Below, one piece after another: positions 48,322 to 61,784 of a stretch of 64,000 nt of DNA. The DNA lies in the NCBI GenBank assembly GCA_037576195.1, contig CM075101.1, forward strand, positions 15,500,001 to 15,564,000. Direction: 5' to 3'. Position 1 is the stretch's first letter. Each line of letters begins with the position of its first letter. A program made the translations under genes and the position numbers. The stretch comes from Phytoseiulus persimilis (taxonomy: Eukaryota > Arthropoda > Arachnida > Mesostigmata > Phytoseiidae). The notes below the pieces were generated by a model. That model saw nothing but the letters and a program-made list of their open reading frames with translations. It did no database searches and was not told the DNA's origin.

Positions 48322-51300
48322 GGAACGCTTTGACAAGCGCAAAAGTGTGGGAACGAAATTTCTGGTACGGACAGGGACGCTTCGCTCGGTTAACAGCGTA
48401 CGATTGAAATTCGGGATGCAAAACTCAAAGCGAGGATTTCGTTTGTTTGTCAGGAGCGTTTCTGACGTGAAAGACTGTCGTCCAGAACGCCCAGCAACTG
48501 CCAGCATCATCTGTGCCGCCGCTTTCATTCATGAACAATGGCTTTCATTGTTCATTGTCTCCAGGGGCCGCCGCCGCGTCACCCGTCACAAAGGCCCCCT
48601 GACGCGATGCCCGATCTCCTATTTTCCAGAGCCTCCCCCGTTCCATTTCGTTTTGTTTCTCGCCGAGCCAATCGTTTCGGTGTTCCGCTCTCCATTCTTA
48701 ATTTCAACTACCTTCTCGATGCCGCTGCTCCTTCAGGTACGACGTCTCGATCTCTTCTTCGTGCTCGCACGACACGTCATCCGGCGAGCTCCCCAGAGGA
48801 GCTCTTGCCAAGAGAGCTGCGGGGACTTGCCCAACTGTGCGAGAAGTTGAATTCTCTTCTGGACGGAGAACCGGAAATTCTCGAGGAATGCTCCCTCCCG
48901 GCTCAGGCGTCTCGAGATCGTGCCGCAAGCTCGTGCCGCTCACAATAGTTGTCCTCAACGTCGTCAGCGGACCCTTCGCATCTGACCTCAGCTAGACCCC
49001 GACCTCGCTCGCGTGTTCCTCCCCCGGCACCCCTGTCGAGCCCGTTCCGCACGACGCAGTTCCGTCGCCTTCCGTGTCTCAAGCGTTTTCCGCACCGCCT
49101 TCAAAATTTCCGCTCATCTCCTCCCGTAACCTTGTTCCTCTCCGAACTTCCCGAGCTCGTCTTTCTGAATTATCTCCCGAAGCTCTTCTCTCCGTGACCC
49201 TCAAATGTACGCCGGTTCCCGAGTCTTTCCCCTCTCCGTGTCGCACTTCCTTTTTCGTTGCTCCTCGGCTTCCGGGTGGACTTCCGGCTGAACGACGAAG
49301 CAGTTTCTTCAGTCTCACGTGGCAGAAACCTTTCATACCGCTGCTCCTCAAGTTCCCCGTCCTCAAGGATTCTCGGCTCCTCGCTGAGCTCCCGTCCTTA
49401 TTATAGCTCCTGCCGAAGTTCATCCCGCAGTCACTTCCCTCTCTCCCGCTTCATAACGTTGTTTGGGATTGATAGAGTGGTTCTCTCCCGCAGTGACTCA
49501 GACCAGCGGTCGTGATTTTCGCAAACATCCCAGCTCAGGTCGAACGGCGGTGATTAGAGACCCAGCTCTCGAGCGCCATAAATCCAAACTGCTCCTAGAC
49601 TTTCGGTCCCTAGTTTGGTCTCGGAGCCAGCGCGTGGTTTTAACAGCGATGTTCTCTACTTTCCGGTTTGCTTCTCGGCAACGTCACTCAGACTCCTCCT
49701 GGAAAACGCTTTGATAAACTCCGCACCGGATGAAAAGACTCCATATCTGTCGCGTCGTCGAGAAGGGCTGCTAGAGCTTGGGGCGCGAGTATGACCAGCA
49801 GAAATGGCTTCACGAAAATAACCGAGAGTCTGGGGTCAGAGCCGCGAGCGATGTCTTTTGTGTTTTTTCAGAGTTCTGCGGCGGGATTGCAGCGGTGAGA
49901 ACGAGTTTGGGAGTGTTGTAGAATGCACACGGAACGGGACCAACGGGTCCGGCTAAAACTAGCGCAGCTCGAAACAAGGTTGTTTGTCACGCACCAACTT
50001 CGCCCACTCTGGCTGCCGAGGTTGCCTCTTTTCTGGAACGAATTGCCGCGCCGGGAGGGGGGACGGAAACTCCCATAACCACCGGTGCTTGGGATGAATT
50101 ACGATTGAACTACGGGCGGATCGAGTTCCGTTGCCAACATCGAAGTTGTTCATCAGAGCTTCACGGCTGCGGAATAAATCGACGACGGCCGCCCAGAGCG
50201 GGGCTCAGGGTTGACGCTCCACGGTGATATGTTGGACCGTCCGTTCGTCTCTCGGACAGTGCCGCTCGTACGTCTGCTTCCTGGAACAACGAACTGTTTT
50301 CCGTGCAGGATGTAAACGAACGAAACGACACACTAAGCAATGCCAGTGGCGTTTCTGCTGTTTCCGCTGCCGTCTGTCATTCCGCGACAATCGCGGAATT
50401 CAGGACCGTGTTTCGAAGCGGGACGATGCGAACAATGGACGAGCGGTGCTGCGAGCGGCGTCGCGTCGGGAGCACGCGTCCGACGAAGCCAGCTCCGACA
50501 TCACCGCTTACTCCGATAAGATTCAGGCTTCGTTCATGCTGAGTTTTTCCGATTTTCTCCCACCTCGTGGTTAGTTTAATTGGGGAACGTTCTCCCGGGA
50601 AACGTGGGTCCTGGGATTGATTCGCTCCGTTCCTCATGGAGTCGAGCGGCTGTTCCCAAAGATAAACTCGCGCCCACCCAGATCATTCCTGTTCGGGGCT
50701 CTCACGGGGAGCCGGGAGCTTTCATCGTTGTTTTCAGGAGGGCGGGTCATCGAACTTCTAGTGCGGGGGAAATCGGCAGTCATATCGAATAGAACAGGAA
50801 GGCGAGCGACCTCAAGGAGGTAACATACGGCAGCGGCGAGTGGTTTGATGGGAAAATGAGAAGGAAGGACTGGTGCCGCGGTCGAACTCGAAAACGATGG
50901 AGTGAGTGTCTCCGGCCTGGTTAGTTTTTTTGTCTTTCCCGGCGGGTGGAGTAGGAGGGACCGACGTCCCAAGAATCGACCTCGGACACTGCCAGGATGA
51001 TTGTAAAGTGACGCGATCGGAGGGGTCTATTCGTCTCCGCTCTCGGTAACAGGTGGGGCGCGGCTCTGTGGGTGTATTGCTTATGCCAAAATCATGCTCC
51101 CGAACCCGAGATAGAGGTTCCGACCATGCAATATTCGTCTGAGATTTTCTCCAGCACGCTCAGTTTTTTTTTTTCCTATGTCTTGCTCGGAATTTAGGGC
51201 TTGAAGCCCGAGCTTCGGAGCGAATCCTAGATTTTCAAGCCGGAAAGTCCAAGAACTGAGCCGGTGTAGAGAGTACAGTTCAGAGGCTGAACTCCGGGCC

Positions 51301-52254
51301 AGATTCCGCGTGGAGTCCTCGGGGAGGAATCGGACAACGAGTATGAGCGCATGGGTTTCGAGGAACGAGCTCTGGAGCGCAACGCTTCTGAATTATTTCC
51401 TCCCTGTGGTTGATACCGATCCACTCCTGTTGGTAGCCTCCGAGGATCGCAAGTAGGTCCTTTGCGCATCGACTATCAATAAGACGACCGCCAGATAATC
51501 TGCACAGAATGCTCGTGTTTTCTCCTCAGAACAAGATTTCTGAGTAGATTTACCTCAAAACGATCAAGGGGGACGCGAAAGCTCCTCGTGGAAGATGAAG
51601 ACGCTTCCTCGGATATCATATCTACCTCGGTCCGAGGGAAACAGGACGAAATAGTTCTTATAACACGAGCTGGTTCTGCGAAGCACTACGGAAGGACGCT
51701 AACGCAGCGTTGTCCTGGATTCGAATTGCCGCGCGACAAGAGAAACGACGAAGTGGCAATTCTCGAGCGTTTCCCTAAGCACTGCGAGCGCGAACATCAC
51801 TTCAAGAGTTAATAATGTTATGCGTCTGTGGATGACATGCACCCGAGAACCACCACATCAGCGGCCTGATTCGAGTTCGTTCAACATACGGGCTCCGTTT
51901 CGGTCGACTCCTTCTGTTGAAACCGTGTTTGTCGCAAACACATGTTCTTCAAATTTCAAATCCTCCGCCTTCAGAAGCAGAAAACCGAGTTGCGAGGAAC
52001 GGACCCGCGGCTTCTGGAGCGCGAGCTTGTTCCATGTTCGTTATTCGCGGATTCGCATCTGAGAGACGTAGGAAGAGTAAAGTCCACTCCGGAACTTTCG
52101 GGGTGGCAGCTCCGTGGGCGATCGGTTTCATCATCAGATAAACTGAGATATACATGCTGAGAAGTATCCACCTACAGTGTTGAGCTCCGGCTTATAGGGT
52201 GGTTATAGATGACCAACGGAATGACTTCCAGTGAAGTCTGATCGCGAGCCCCAT

Positions 52255-52328
52255 AGAGAGAGATAGAGAGACTGATACGGAGAGAGAGATAAAGACAGAA
52301 AGACAGCGGGGGGGGGGGGGGGGGGGGG
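52255..52328. repeat. GA-rich microsatellite followed by a poly-G tract of 21 bases
   Basis: GAGAGAGATAGAGAG-type sequence runs from 52255, followed by AAGAAAGACAGC-type sequence, then 21 consecutive G (52308-52328). The purine strand is nearly continuous over 74 bases. Confidence 0.9.
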
Positions 52329-53189
52329 AAGAAAGACGGCTGTTATCAACACATCTCATTCACCATTCTTTGTGATTATTCGAATGAAAATCGCAGCGCA
52401 TGGTGAGTTCCATGGCTCATCTTCGAAGGTCGGATTCGGCTGGGATCCATACGACTGTACAGTTGCTCTAGTCAGCCATCTCGGCGGGCACATTCACCAA
52501 TTGACTCGACTCCCTCGTCTCCGGCTGCTTTTGTCTGCGATGATAATTTCGCTTGCGTCAACCGAGTCTTGCCTTGGGCAACTTTGGTCAACAGGAAGTA
52601 ATTCGCATGAATCGCCTCGATTTCTCATCCTCAAAACTTGGGTCGTAGGCTTGCCTGTGTCTTCGGAGCCGGAGCACACAAATGGTGTAAGCCCCACGTA
52701 GAGGATTCGTTCGATCGGAGCGCTATCAAGACCTTCTCACAAGGCTCTAGAAACCGAAAAGACACTGTGGAAAACTCGGTCGGCCGCAGTTTCCATCTAG
52801 ATTGCTCTGTGTGCTTGAGTGTGCACGGTGCTCAGTGCAAACAGCCGAGCCGTGGGATTCCACAGAACGCGTTGAAATGCTGTGGCATCAATATTCCATA
52901 AATATTCATGACGAGGAATTCGGAAATTCTCAATGTCGTCAGCGCGGTTTCTCCAGAGGGAGAGTCACCGGCCCCCCTTCCCAATTTTCCGAATCGACCC
53001 GGAGGGCGAACCGTCCGGAAAGAAAAGTCCGACTTCCTTGAATGTGATAAAGAGTTGCTTTATTCTCTCTCAGACTTTTTCCGATGATGACACACGCTTG
53101 CAACCTCGTGATGTTCGGAAGGACGGTACAGTCGTATTGATGAAAGTTTATGGATAGAATAATAATAAATCAAACGATCCCTCAATCGA

Positions 53190-53240
53190 ACATTCAGTCA
53201 GTCAAACAGTCAATCGATCAATCAACCAACTAACCAATAG
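53190..53240. repeat. Degenerate tetranucleotide repeat (CAGT/CAAT/CAAC)
   Basis: CAGTCAGTCAAACAGTCAAT continues into CAATCAACCAACTAACC, a decaying four-base repeat. Confidence 0.7.
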
Positions 53241-54501
53241 CCAGATACCTGTAGTTCGCTCTCTGTAGACAAACAAATTTATGTACTCGCAAACATTCCA
53301 TATCGGTGAACTCAGTTCAGTTGCTCAACTTTACATTGATATGTAGACGAAGCGAATTTGCCCATGTGGATTACTCGAATGTTGACCTATCCGATGCAGG
53401 TCAGACTTGCTTGAACTTGGTCAGCTTTCTGCCAGCACGTCGGAGCGTTCCGAATGAGCTTTGAAAACTCAGTATCCTCAATAGTTTCAGCTATTCTCAC
53501 AATTGGTTTCTAACTAGTGGTCGGTCATGGGCAAACACGGTTTTTCAACTACGCTCCGCACAGGGAGCCTAGCTTACAATTGTTCAACATGTATTGAAAT
53601 CTTCCCCAGAATCACCATCGTGGTTATGATCGTCATCAACACTGGATTTCATGATCCTTGTCAGCATCATTGTTTCCATCACTGTTCCTGCGACTGAGAC
53701 CGTTTCACGAACAGAGACCCACTCAAATCCCCGACTTCTTGTTTGTCAAACGGTGTGGCGTAACTCTCTGCTCAAATACAATTTCCCTTCTAGTGCTTTG
53801 TCTGCCGCCTGAGACTCCGGAACAATATCCCGGCGGAGTCGTAGCCTCGATTCGACCCGAGTGGGACAATTCGATAGTATTCAGGTTCACTCGTCGAAGT
53901 ATATCGTCCTTAAGCACACTCTTGCTGAATCTGTTGTGCGTACCCGGTTCGCAACTGGCCGGTTAGACGTATGTCATGATTTCATCGCCCTTCCACTCTC
54001 TCTCTGTCTCAATTGTCTAGTTCTAATTGCCTATCGCATACTCTGAACTAGCCAACGGGATCCACCCGCCCCCTTGAGAACCGGAATCTATTCTGCCTTT
54101 TGGTAACACCTTTCTCGCAACAGCTGAACTCTTTCTCGGAAAATCACGGAAAAACTCAACGCGCTCCTCGGAAAGAAAGAAAAATTCGAGAATCTCTCCT
54201 CTGAGTTTCTAAAACCGAAACTCTGGGAATGACGGGAGCTTCCCCGCCATCGAAAAGGTCAGCCCCCTCGTGTAGCATAACGCAACAACTCTGACGATGT
54301 CGAAGGTCTCCGTGGGCGCGTGATCGGATCATCGTTCTCTCGGCTTCCCTCCCTTGTTCCGGAACGAGGTTTGGAGAATATTTTGAGAAACTTCGAAACG
54401 ACATTTGTACTTAGTTCTTACTTATCCAGTTGAAGAATCTAAGCGTTCGATAACAAGTGGGAATAAGTTCCAGCCAGGTCGAGGGATTTACTTTGAGTAA
54501 G

Positions 54502-54518
54502 ACACACACACACACACA
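54502..54518. repeat. (AC)n microsatellite
   Basis: About eight and a half AC units without interruption. Confidence 0.9.
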
Positions 54519-55400
54519 ATCACTACCTCTCTTTCGTCTTTTCAAGCCACAAGTCAACATGACTTGGATAGGCGGACTGTTCAACAACGCAATAGATGAT
54601 TCTGGCTCCCCGCTAGTCGAGTTTACGGAATGTTGAACCGACCGTGAGAAGAAAAGGGTTTTGACGAGCGCGCGGACCGATATGTTTTGTTCCTCGTTGA
54701 AATCTAGAGACTTTTGAAGGAAATGTCTGAGTAAGCAGAATACTTGCTGACGAGGCAAACCTATCCGTCGAGTATACCGAGAGCCTTCAGGGATTCTCCT
54801 CCTTTTCACAAATGATATGTTCCAATGAACAAATGAACGGATCCGTCCATTCCCCGCATGACGAATGGTATTCAGGGATGCCGTGAACGATGCTTCAACT
54901 CGCCTGTGCTTCAAAAGCTCAGTCGTCGAGGACAGGAACGGAACATCATGGTGAGTCAGCTACAGAGACAAGTACACGAGACGGATCTACAAAAGAATCC
55001 TGGACCGTGTTCCTTGAACCTTAACGCTTTGTACAGAAGAGGTTGAGAGTTCTTGCTCACGACGGCATCTCCCAGCTGATCATCGTCCCCGCGCCAACCC
55101 CTCTCTCTGGCATCGCCTTCGCTCAACGAAAACTTCGAGACAGTTCGTCCCCGGAAGCGAAACTTGTCCAAGTTGTCCTTGTGCTCGGAGCAGATCTAGG
55201 ACGAAACCCCGTGTTTTGTGGATGCGAACCCCACGTTTGCGGATTCCATAAGCTCAGCCAGGATCGAAGTGAGTGTTGGGGGTGGTCGAGGCTGTAGTGA
55301 AAGTAGTAGTCAAAAATAAAATCTATCTCGAGTGGAAAGGGATGGATTGTTAGTTTTGTGGATGGATGGCTCCCTACGATTGGGATCTGAGGGGTCAGTT

Positions 55401-55792
55401 TCAGCAAGCCTCGATCTGAATCATGGTGGCCGCTGCTCCCGCGAGCGTCGTCGTGGCGTCTCCTGATGTTGACGTTTCGTCGTCTTGTGAAAATCTCCGA
55501 CTGAAATTTGTTAAGGGGACATAGGTTTCCCGAGTTCTGGGCCGTTTGCGACCCCATCTACTCGGAGGGGGGCGGATCGCTCTGGGTCTGTTCAGGTGTC
55601 GAACCGCCTTCTGGAGCTCCCGGACGCGTTGACAACTCCGTTGGTCGATCTGTTCCCGGTTTTCGTGGAACTCGTCAACATACTCCGCGGTGAGCTCATA
55701 GTCTTCGTCGATTGCCTCCTCATCCTCGTCATCCTCATCTGTCAGCCACATATATTCATTTTGGGTTGGCACTTGCTGAAGGACGGTTACAC
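55401..55792 (-). CDS. Candidate gene M1, last exon (acidic tail) with stop
   Basis: The acceptor is CCTGTCCCATGAATTGCAG. The split codon G|GT joins exon 6 exactly in frame, and the frame runs 129 codons to a TGA at 55401-55403. The product starts with a segment leading to WLTDEDDEDEEAIDEDYEL, a dense acidic block, then an E/Q/R-rich possible coiled coil (QRVRELQKAVRHL), then a basic P/R-rich stretch and a T/A-rich end. Codons show strong purine-any-pyrimidine preference. No clear polyadenylation signal was found just downstream. Function unknown; a protein tail or scaffold region is plausible. Confidence 0.55.
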
Positions 55793-56191
55793 CTGCAATT
55801 CATGGGACAGGGATCAGAGGAGGATATTGTACGACCGGTTTCTCTCTGATGAAGAGAATCTACGATCGACGCGGAAACTCCTACTGTGTGTTCGGATGGG
55901 AAGCACTGTTCATGGAGCAGCTTGTGGGATTATAATTTTGGAAGTGGTGACAGACGTCTGATGGAAATGCTCACGATCAACGTCTCATTCCTTTCTCGGA
56001 ATCTTCTCCCGCCATAACTCTCACGGTTTCGACAGAAGGCGGATACTCCGCAGATTTTTGCGGTATGTGAGGAGCAGGTGCGTCAGCCGAAACTCGACGG
56101 GACGTCCCAAATCACGAACAAAAGAGGAGTGCTCAAAGTCGGTTTCGGATCAATATTCAGGTACATTGGAAAACCTTTGAGTTCGACTCAC

Positions 56192-56517
56192 CATTGGGAG
56201 TGACGAGTGTTCCACCGCTGCCAGAGTTGGAGCGAAAAAGTCGCGCGGGTCGATAACTCCCCCCTCGTGCCTGATCTTGCATGCTCGGGTGCCGCGCCGA
56301 CGACGAGGTCGGCGTCGTGGCTCCCGTCGCCGCTGCTGGAGGATGTGTTCTTATCGACAAGCGTCGCATGGACGGAACTGCGGGCGGCGAAGGATGTCTC
56401 GTAATTTGGCCAACGAGTCTACTGTCGCTCAGAACAACCTCGCGAGTCACGGCACCCTGCTGCGTTGAACATGGTGAGTTGGCTGCGAATGCGCAGTTCG
56501 AAGGCGAACTCTGCGGG
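56192..56517 (-). CDS. Candidate gene M1, exon 6 of 7
   Basis: The acceptor GCATTCCTCCTTTCAG has a good pyrimidine tract and the donor is CCCAATG|GTGAGT. The 108 codons encode a polar segment rich in S, P, T and R, with RLSIR, a basic-serine type phosphorylation site, and a G/S-rich stretch SNSGSGGT. It looks like a disordered region or cytoplasmic tail. A 246-codon frame at 56419-57159 on the same strand overlaps its 5' part in another frame and is an alternative reading. Confidence 0.5.
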
Positions 56518-58728
56518 CTGAAAGGAGGAATGCGCTCTTAGCTCGTAGACATCCCGTTGAACGGCCCCGTTTGAATGCGATACCTCAGCCCCTTCCCCCT
56601 CGCGCTCCCAAAGCCCCATGTTTTGCAACCACGTGAGAAAATTCAACATTATCGGGGGTTCCCTTCCGACAAGCAAAGCGGACGAATCCCGCAGAACGTC
56701 GGGGGCGAGGAAATCACACGCGAGACAAGAACCCTGAGCTCGAAACACTGAGAGCCACGTTTGCCATCGCAGGCTAGTTCCATCATACGCTCGTACCCGC
56801 CTGACCGACCTAGAAGTGGAGCTGCTTCTCAGGCCTAAATAATTGCCTGCTTTGAATAACGCGTATGATTGCGCAGTTTCTCCTCCTTCTTCGCTTTTCG
56901 CCTTATCGTCTTCTGTGCTCTCCGCCTCATTCATACCACCCTCTCCCTCCGTCTGCGCCGACGGACAAACATAGAAGATGAATGCTCGCATTAACAGTTT
57001 GTTCGATGGATTGCCGCAATAACCGAATGCATGGTCCTCGATACGTTTTATCACGATCGGCTCAGCAAGCACGCCGCTCGATGACGGAATACCGAACGGT
57101 AGAATATCCTCAGCCCTGGAACTCTCCGAGCTGCAGCCTTGTTCGAATCGAAATTTCACATTGGTCCACGATACCGACGGACGTTGCTCCGACCGTCCGC
57201 GGGTATCGGTCCCAGCCGCGCATCCTCACCGCGACGTCTCGCTATATCGCACCCGGAGGAGAAAAACAAATAAGGCCAGGTAAGTGCAGGAAAGCCAGTC
57301 GGAGAAAGTAGCGGAAACCCGAGGCGTTTCCTTTCCTGAGCTCAGCGTCCCCAATACGGTCAGCCACAAACCGGGTCTGGCCATATACACAATCACTCAG
57401 GACACGAACAGAGGCTGTTATTACGTGTACGTATCATTCGGGCATGTTTACTTTGACTGTGATCTTTGCATCAATGTCGGCATCAATATGTGCCAAGTTA
57501 TCGTTGCTATCGCTCGCTGCCGGAGCAAATGGAATCAAAGCTCCTTCGTCGGAACATTCAACGCCGGTTCGATTCATTCCTGGCCGTGACTCATCCAATA
57601 TCCGGGGTTACTAGTTTTCAATTTGTTCGGGGTCCGAGCTGGGGTCCGATACGGCGGTCTCGTCTGATTCGTGTTCGGAGGTCTGGGAGAAGCGCTGGAG
57701 CCTGACAGTTCTACACGTGTTGAATTCACATGAACGAGCCGGGATTTCCAGAAGTTCCAGAAGCTTCTCAGCGCTGATACAGGGACTCTCAAGCATCCGT
57801 CCGTTTGGTTCGGTTTTGCAGCGCACCCGCCGGGCTGTATCGTGCCCAGAGCTGAGTGGAACCGAGATTCCGAAACGGAATGATTCGAGAACTATCCGGC
57901 GGTGGTTATTGTTACGACAAATCAGCCCGCCAACACTCGAGAGCGATGAGTTCGCTTATTGGTTTCAAGTGTGCTCTTAATTCGAGCTCGAACTTCCACA
58001 ACATTCTTGAGCGTCTTCGAGTTCATCAAGAGGCGCGCGCTTTCTCGGCGGCCCGCACAATTACGCTCACTGATTGGAAAACCGCTCTCGAACCGTGCTT
58101 GTGGACAGCGGACAGCGCTCGACAGGCGCATTTCAGGGAGAGAAATGTACGCGATTCTCCAAGGGGGGAAGCTGCAATCGAATCCAGCTCTTTAGAACAG
58201 AGTTCTTCACAAAGTTTCCTCCGAGGTCGGCAGCTGTTGGGATCCTGGTTGAAATAATGTCGAATCCGCCTAATTGACCCAGTTCGGGAACCAGCTGCTC
58301 AGACCGGATCGGAGAGTGAATAGCGAGGTAAGACGGCCTCGGAGACTTTTTCACTTGAGAGCTGTTAGTGGATCAGTCAGCAAAATCAAAGTGGCCAATG
58401 ACATGAACTCAGATCAGGCGGGATCGAACTCCCGGTTAGAAATCCTAGTTTTCAGGTGTGAGAGAGAGAAATTGGGAGGTGTGGGAGTGTCTGTCGTCCT
58501 GGGCGGCAATCTCCCAAACGTTGGATGCCCCGAAAAATGAGTCACACAGCCCAAAGATTGCTTGCGAAGGACTTTCGTCCAGACTCTGGACGACGGAAAC
58601 CAATCCAGCATTCGTCGGCCGGTGCCTACAGTCCTTCCGGGTGCTGAACCAGGCCGAATAAGCGAACACGAAGAGCACGATTCAGCTTGGAATTTTTAGG
58701 TCTAGTGGGCGGATGCCGCGATACTCAC

Positions 58729-58790
58729 CTGTTCAATAGCGGAGCTTGTGCTTCGTCTCTGGGCACCCGGTTGTGAAGATGATCGCAGTC
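58729..58790 (-). CDS. Candidate gene M1, exon 5 of 7 (62-bp microexon)
   Basis: The acceptor CTTTGACAAGTTTCAG and the donor AACAG|GTGAGTATC are both strong. Of the frames, the one with phase 0 in and 2 out fits both neighbours and encodes about 20 residues ending in EAQAPLLN. In the same frame a TAA lies a few codons before the acceptor, so the frame is not simply part of a longer chance opening. Introns of about 2.2 kb lie on either side. Confidence 0.4.
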
Positions 58791-59458
58791 CTGAAACTTG
58801 TCAAAGAAGCACCGTTACACGACAGCTCTACCACCTTTCCAACCATTATTATCAATAGCATGCTGTGGCGGAATAATTTCTTGAACAACTCTTTCAGTAT
58901 TCTGCGTTCCACAGCAGCTAAGCTAAGCGGAAGACGATCCCCGAGCCACTTGGAGAAGGTGGCCGTGAGTGAGGATGTCTGACGCACGATCCTGCAGCGA
59001 GGACTCGTGGCTAGAGCAAATCAACTCTGATGGGTAACTTTGTCCTCTCGTTCACGTCTACCACTCTCGAAGCGGCGTGCAGCTCGCCCGGGGCGAAACA
59101 ACGCTAATAAAAAACATCAACGCGCTCTCCCAACGCCCGGGCTCTGGCTGCGTTGCACGTCGACTTTGTGTAGCTTGATATCCAACACGAGGCCGCTGAG
59201 GCTCCTTCTTGGGCCATCGAGCGGATGGTTTCATGAGAATGCTTTTGTTTCCGGTTTGTCATCTCGAACAGGCCTCGGCGATCGCCTTCCCATCACGCGC
59301 TGAGTGCTGTCGCCGCTGTCAATTGCTGACGTCGAGCTTTCTAGCATGCTCGGATGTTCACAATATCCAGCCTGTTGATAGCCGTGTTACAGCGGCTTGC
59401 ACATACAATTCCTTGAGCTCATTAAAAGGGCTGCTTTACGATCCGGCCAGAGCGGACC

Positions 59459-59484
59459 TGATCAGATCAGATCGGATCAGATCG
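59459..59484. repeat. Short (GATCA)n repeat
   Basis: GATCAGATCAGATCGGATCA consists of five-base units with one substitution; each unit holds a GATC. Confidence 0.8.
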
Positions 59485-60995
59485 AACTTGGCCGGCCTAG
59501 CGGGTCAGCAGAGCTATAAACTAGCCGGTCGAGTCGTTGAGCCGCTGAGAAGCAGCTTCCATTCGACAACCTGCACAACCAAACACGCATCCTCCCGTTT
59601 ATTATTCCATTCGATACTCAATTAATGCGCGCATTCATTGCCCAATCCAATATCCGAGTGATTCCCTTCGCGACTATTCCCACGCCCTTCTATCCGACCT
59701 CCCTGTCCACTACTCAAAAAAACCTCATGACATGAGTGCCCACAACTCCCGAGTGCGGGTAGACCTGCGATTCCGGAATCCTCTGCTGGAGGATCGTATC
59801 TGTTCCCAGAGTTTTGCCTTGAAACTTCGAAATACTGGTGGGTCAATAAACGGATGAATGAATTGTGACTTGAGCGGACGAGTACGGGCTACCAGAAGCG
59901 CGCGGGCAGGTAGTCAGTCCATCCGTCCGCCGTCTAGGCGGGCATCGGGGTCGCTGTTCAAGAAGTTGCCTCTTGCTATATCAGAAAACGGAGAAAAAAA
60001 CCTTTGTCAGAGACAGTGAATGGGAACCCTTTCAAGAAAAGCCTCTCTCGTTGCTTCTAGCGCTGTGACATCGAGGGCACTGGCGCCAGTTGCAGCAGTC
60101 GCTACTTCCTCGCGGCTCTCTACAACGCGACTCAATCGATATAAAACAGATGGCCAAACTCGCTGTCGTGATTCCGCATGCAAAGTATGGAAAGCACTCC
60201 TATGGAGCAGCTCCTCGAAAGTTGCGTTTCCCATGTAGCATGTGCCTATGTTTCCGACCCGCTCGCGGGGTTTCGACGGAAATTATGGGGATCCTCTCGT
60301 TCCAGGAACCTTCTCTGTCGCGTTCAGCTTCAGTGTCGGCTGCCACGCAGGAACCCTTCGCACAAACGTCGATGTCTTCAATGGGTTGTTATGTGTGGTC
60401 ACGTATCCTGAACTGGTCACCGAGCTATGGAACTACGTGAGCGAGCATGCGTGAAAGCGGTCGGGTGACCATCGACCCAACCATTCTTTAGGTTACCTCG
60501 AGCCCGCTCAGCTCGAGAGAGAGGAATACCCCTGTTTATTCAGATGTACTTGCGTCACCAGGTTGTGTCGTAGATCCACGTCTTTGTTTGAGCTTCCTTT
60601 AGGGAGCTCGTTGAGGCAGTCATTTTGCGCGATAGTGATCCCCGATTCCTCTCGTTCTCGTGAATCTCAAGCAACGAAACCTATCAGTGGCAGCGGTCCT
60701 TCACGCTCCCAAGTGAAAATCGACGGAGTTCAAGCCGTCGATTGTGTTGTCGCGAGCCGTATCAGGCTTCCACGACTCCGGAATATTGAGCTCCGAAAGA
60801 TCGTCCCGACGATTATGGTTTCAGAACGAATCTCGAAGCCGCCGAATCGGTTCGAGAGCGCGTAGGGAATGGATCGCATCGTGGAAACCGGTCTTCACTG
60901 AAACACCGAGCGAGGCTCGAACATCCGGAGCAGTTGTATCCGTCTGTTCAAATGCTCAGCCGCCCGCAAGCCTATCTATTGGGCCATCCGCTCAC

Positions 60996-61192
60996 CTGGT
61001 CTGGCGGAATCGATTTCCCAGGCTCGAATCCAAGTTCTTCGCCGCAAAGCTCGGCTTCCTCCCTCAATTTTCGCTCCATCCCTCGCGATGCTCGCCGCTG
61101 CCGCCTGCTCTTCTCGTTTCCTTCCCAGAGCTCCCCATCTCCCATTCCGGACTCGCGGTCCCGCGCACGTGCCCCCCTTTCCGTTAACGTTT
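60996..61192 (-). CDS. Candidate gene M1, exon 4 of 7
   Basis: Acceptor GTAGCACATTTCAG and donor CCAG|GTGAGC flank 65 open codons (phase 1 in, 0 out). The product is highly charged, with RRQRRASRGMERKLREEAEL, and contains two internal ATG codons. The plus strand of this stretch is pyrimidine-rich and also open, so base composition alone could produce the charged frame; the splice sites and phases are the evidence. Introns of about 0.6 and 2.2 kb flank it. Confidence 0.4.
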
Positions 61193-61784
61193 CTGAAATG
61201 TGCTACGGAGAAATTGTTCGGCTTCCGACTCTACTCATCTGCCCGAGCTTTCCCTCCCCTCTCATCCGGATACTCCGACGCTTTTTTCTCCGTCTGAATT
61301 TCCTCTCACGCGACCTCTCTTCTTCTTTCGGGATTTTGCGCCGGCCTCAGTTGCCTCGGTCTGTTTTTTTCCTCCCGACAAATCTCTCTCTGTCTCTTTC
61401 GCTCCGCTCCCGAGGGCCAAACCACAAACCGAGCAACTCGGATCGGGCTTCGAGCTTTGGTAGGAGTCTGCGAAATAGAGACTTCGACCGAAATTCCGGG
61501 AGAACTCAACTAGCTATTGGCGAACAGTTTTCCCGTTCTGAAGGAAGACCGCTGGTTTCGTTCCCTCGTTTCGGTGGATTATTGGCTACAAAGCTTGTTT
61601 GGATGGTTGCTTATTTGCTCGTCTGCTCGGTCCTGCACCAGGCGCTCGAATGATCCTCCGGGCCAGGGTCGTGGGGCCTCGCTGACACGTTCAGTCTCTC
61701 GCACAACCGCTCGTGAGTCCCTAACGTCAAATGTGTGAGAAATGGCACCAGGCCGAACACCCCGAGCTAGACATCAACTCTCAC

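Larger units (their letters stand above)
48322..55400. other. No supported gene
   Basis: Frames up to 196 codons (48260-48850, plus, running through the SINE) are pyrimidine-rich and unconvincing. Simple repeats are listed separately. The stretch 53160-53650 is AT-richer and nearly frameless. Confidence 0.45.

Noticed and set aside
48260..48850. Plus-strand open frame of 196 codons
   Set aside because: It starts inside the SINE, crosses its target duplication and continues into pyrimidine-rich sequence; no motif.
56419..57159. Minus-strand open frame of 246 codons
   Set aside because: It is the longest open frame in the window, and its product looks mixed enough to be real, but no donor suitable for leaving it was found before exon 6 of M1, whose 5' part it overlaps in another frame. 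Kept only as an alternative reading.
60934..61653. Plus-strand open frame of 239 codons
   Set aside because: It is pyrimidine-rich and dominated by S, L, P, F and R, as expected from base skew. It has no motif and runs across a better splice-bounded candidate on the minus strand.
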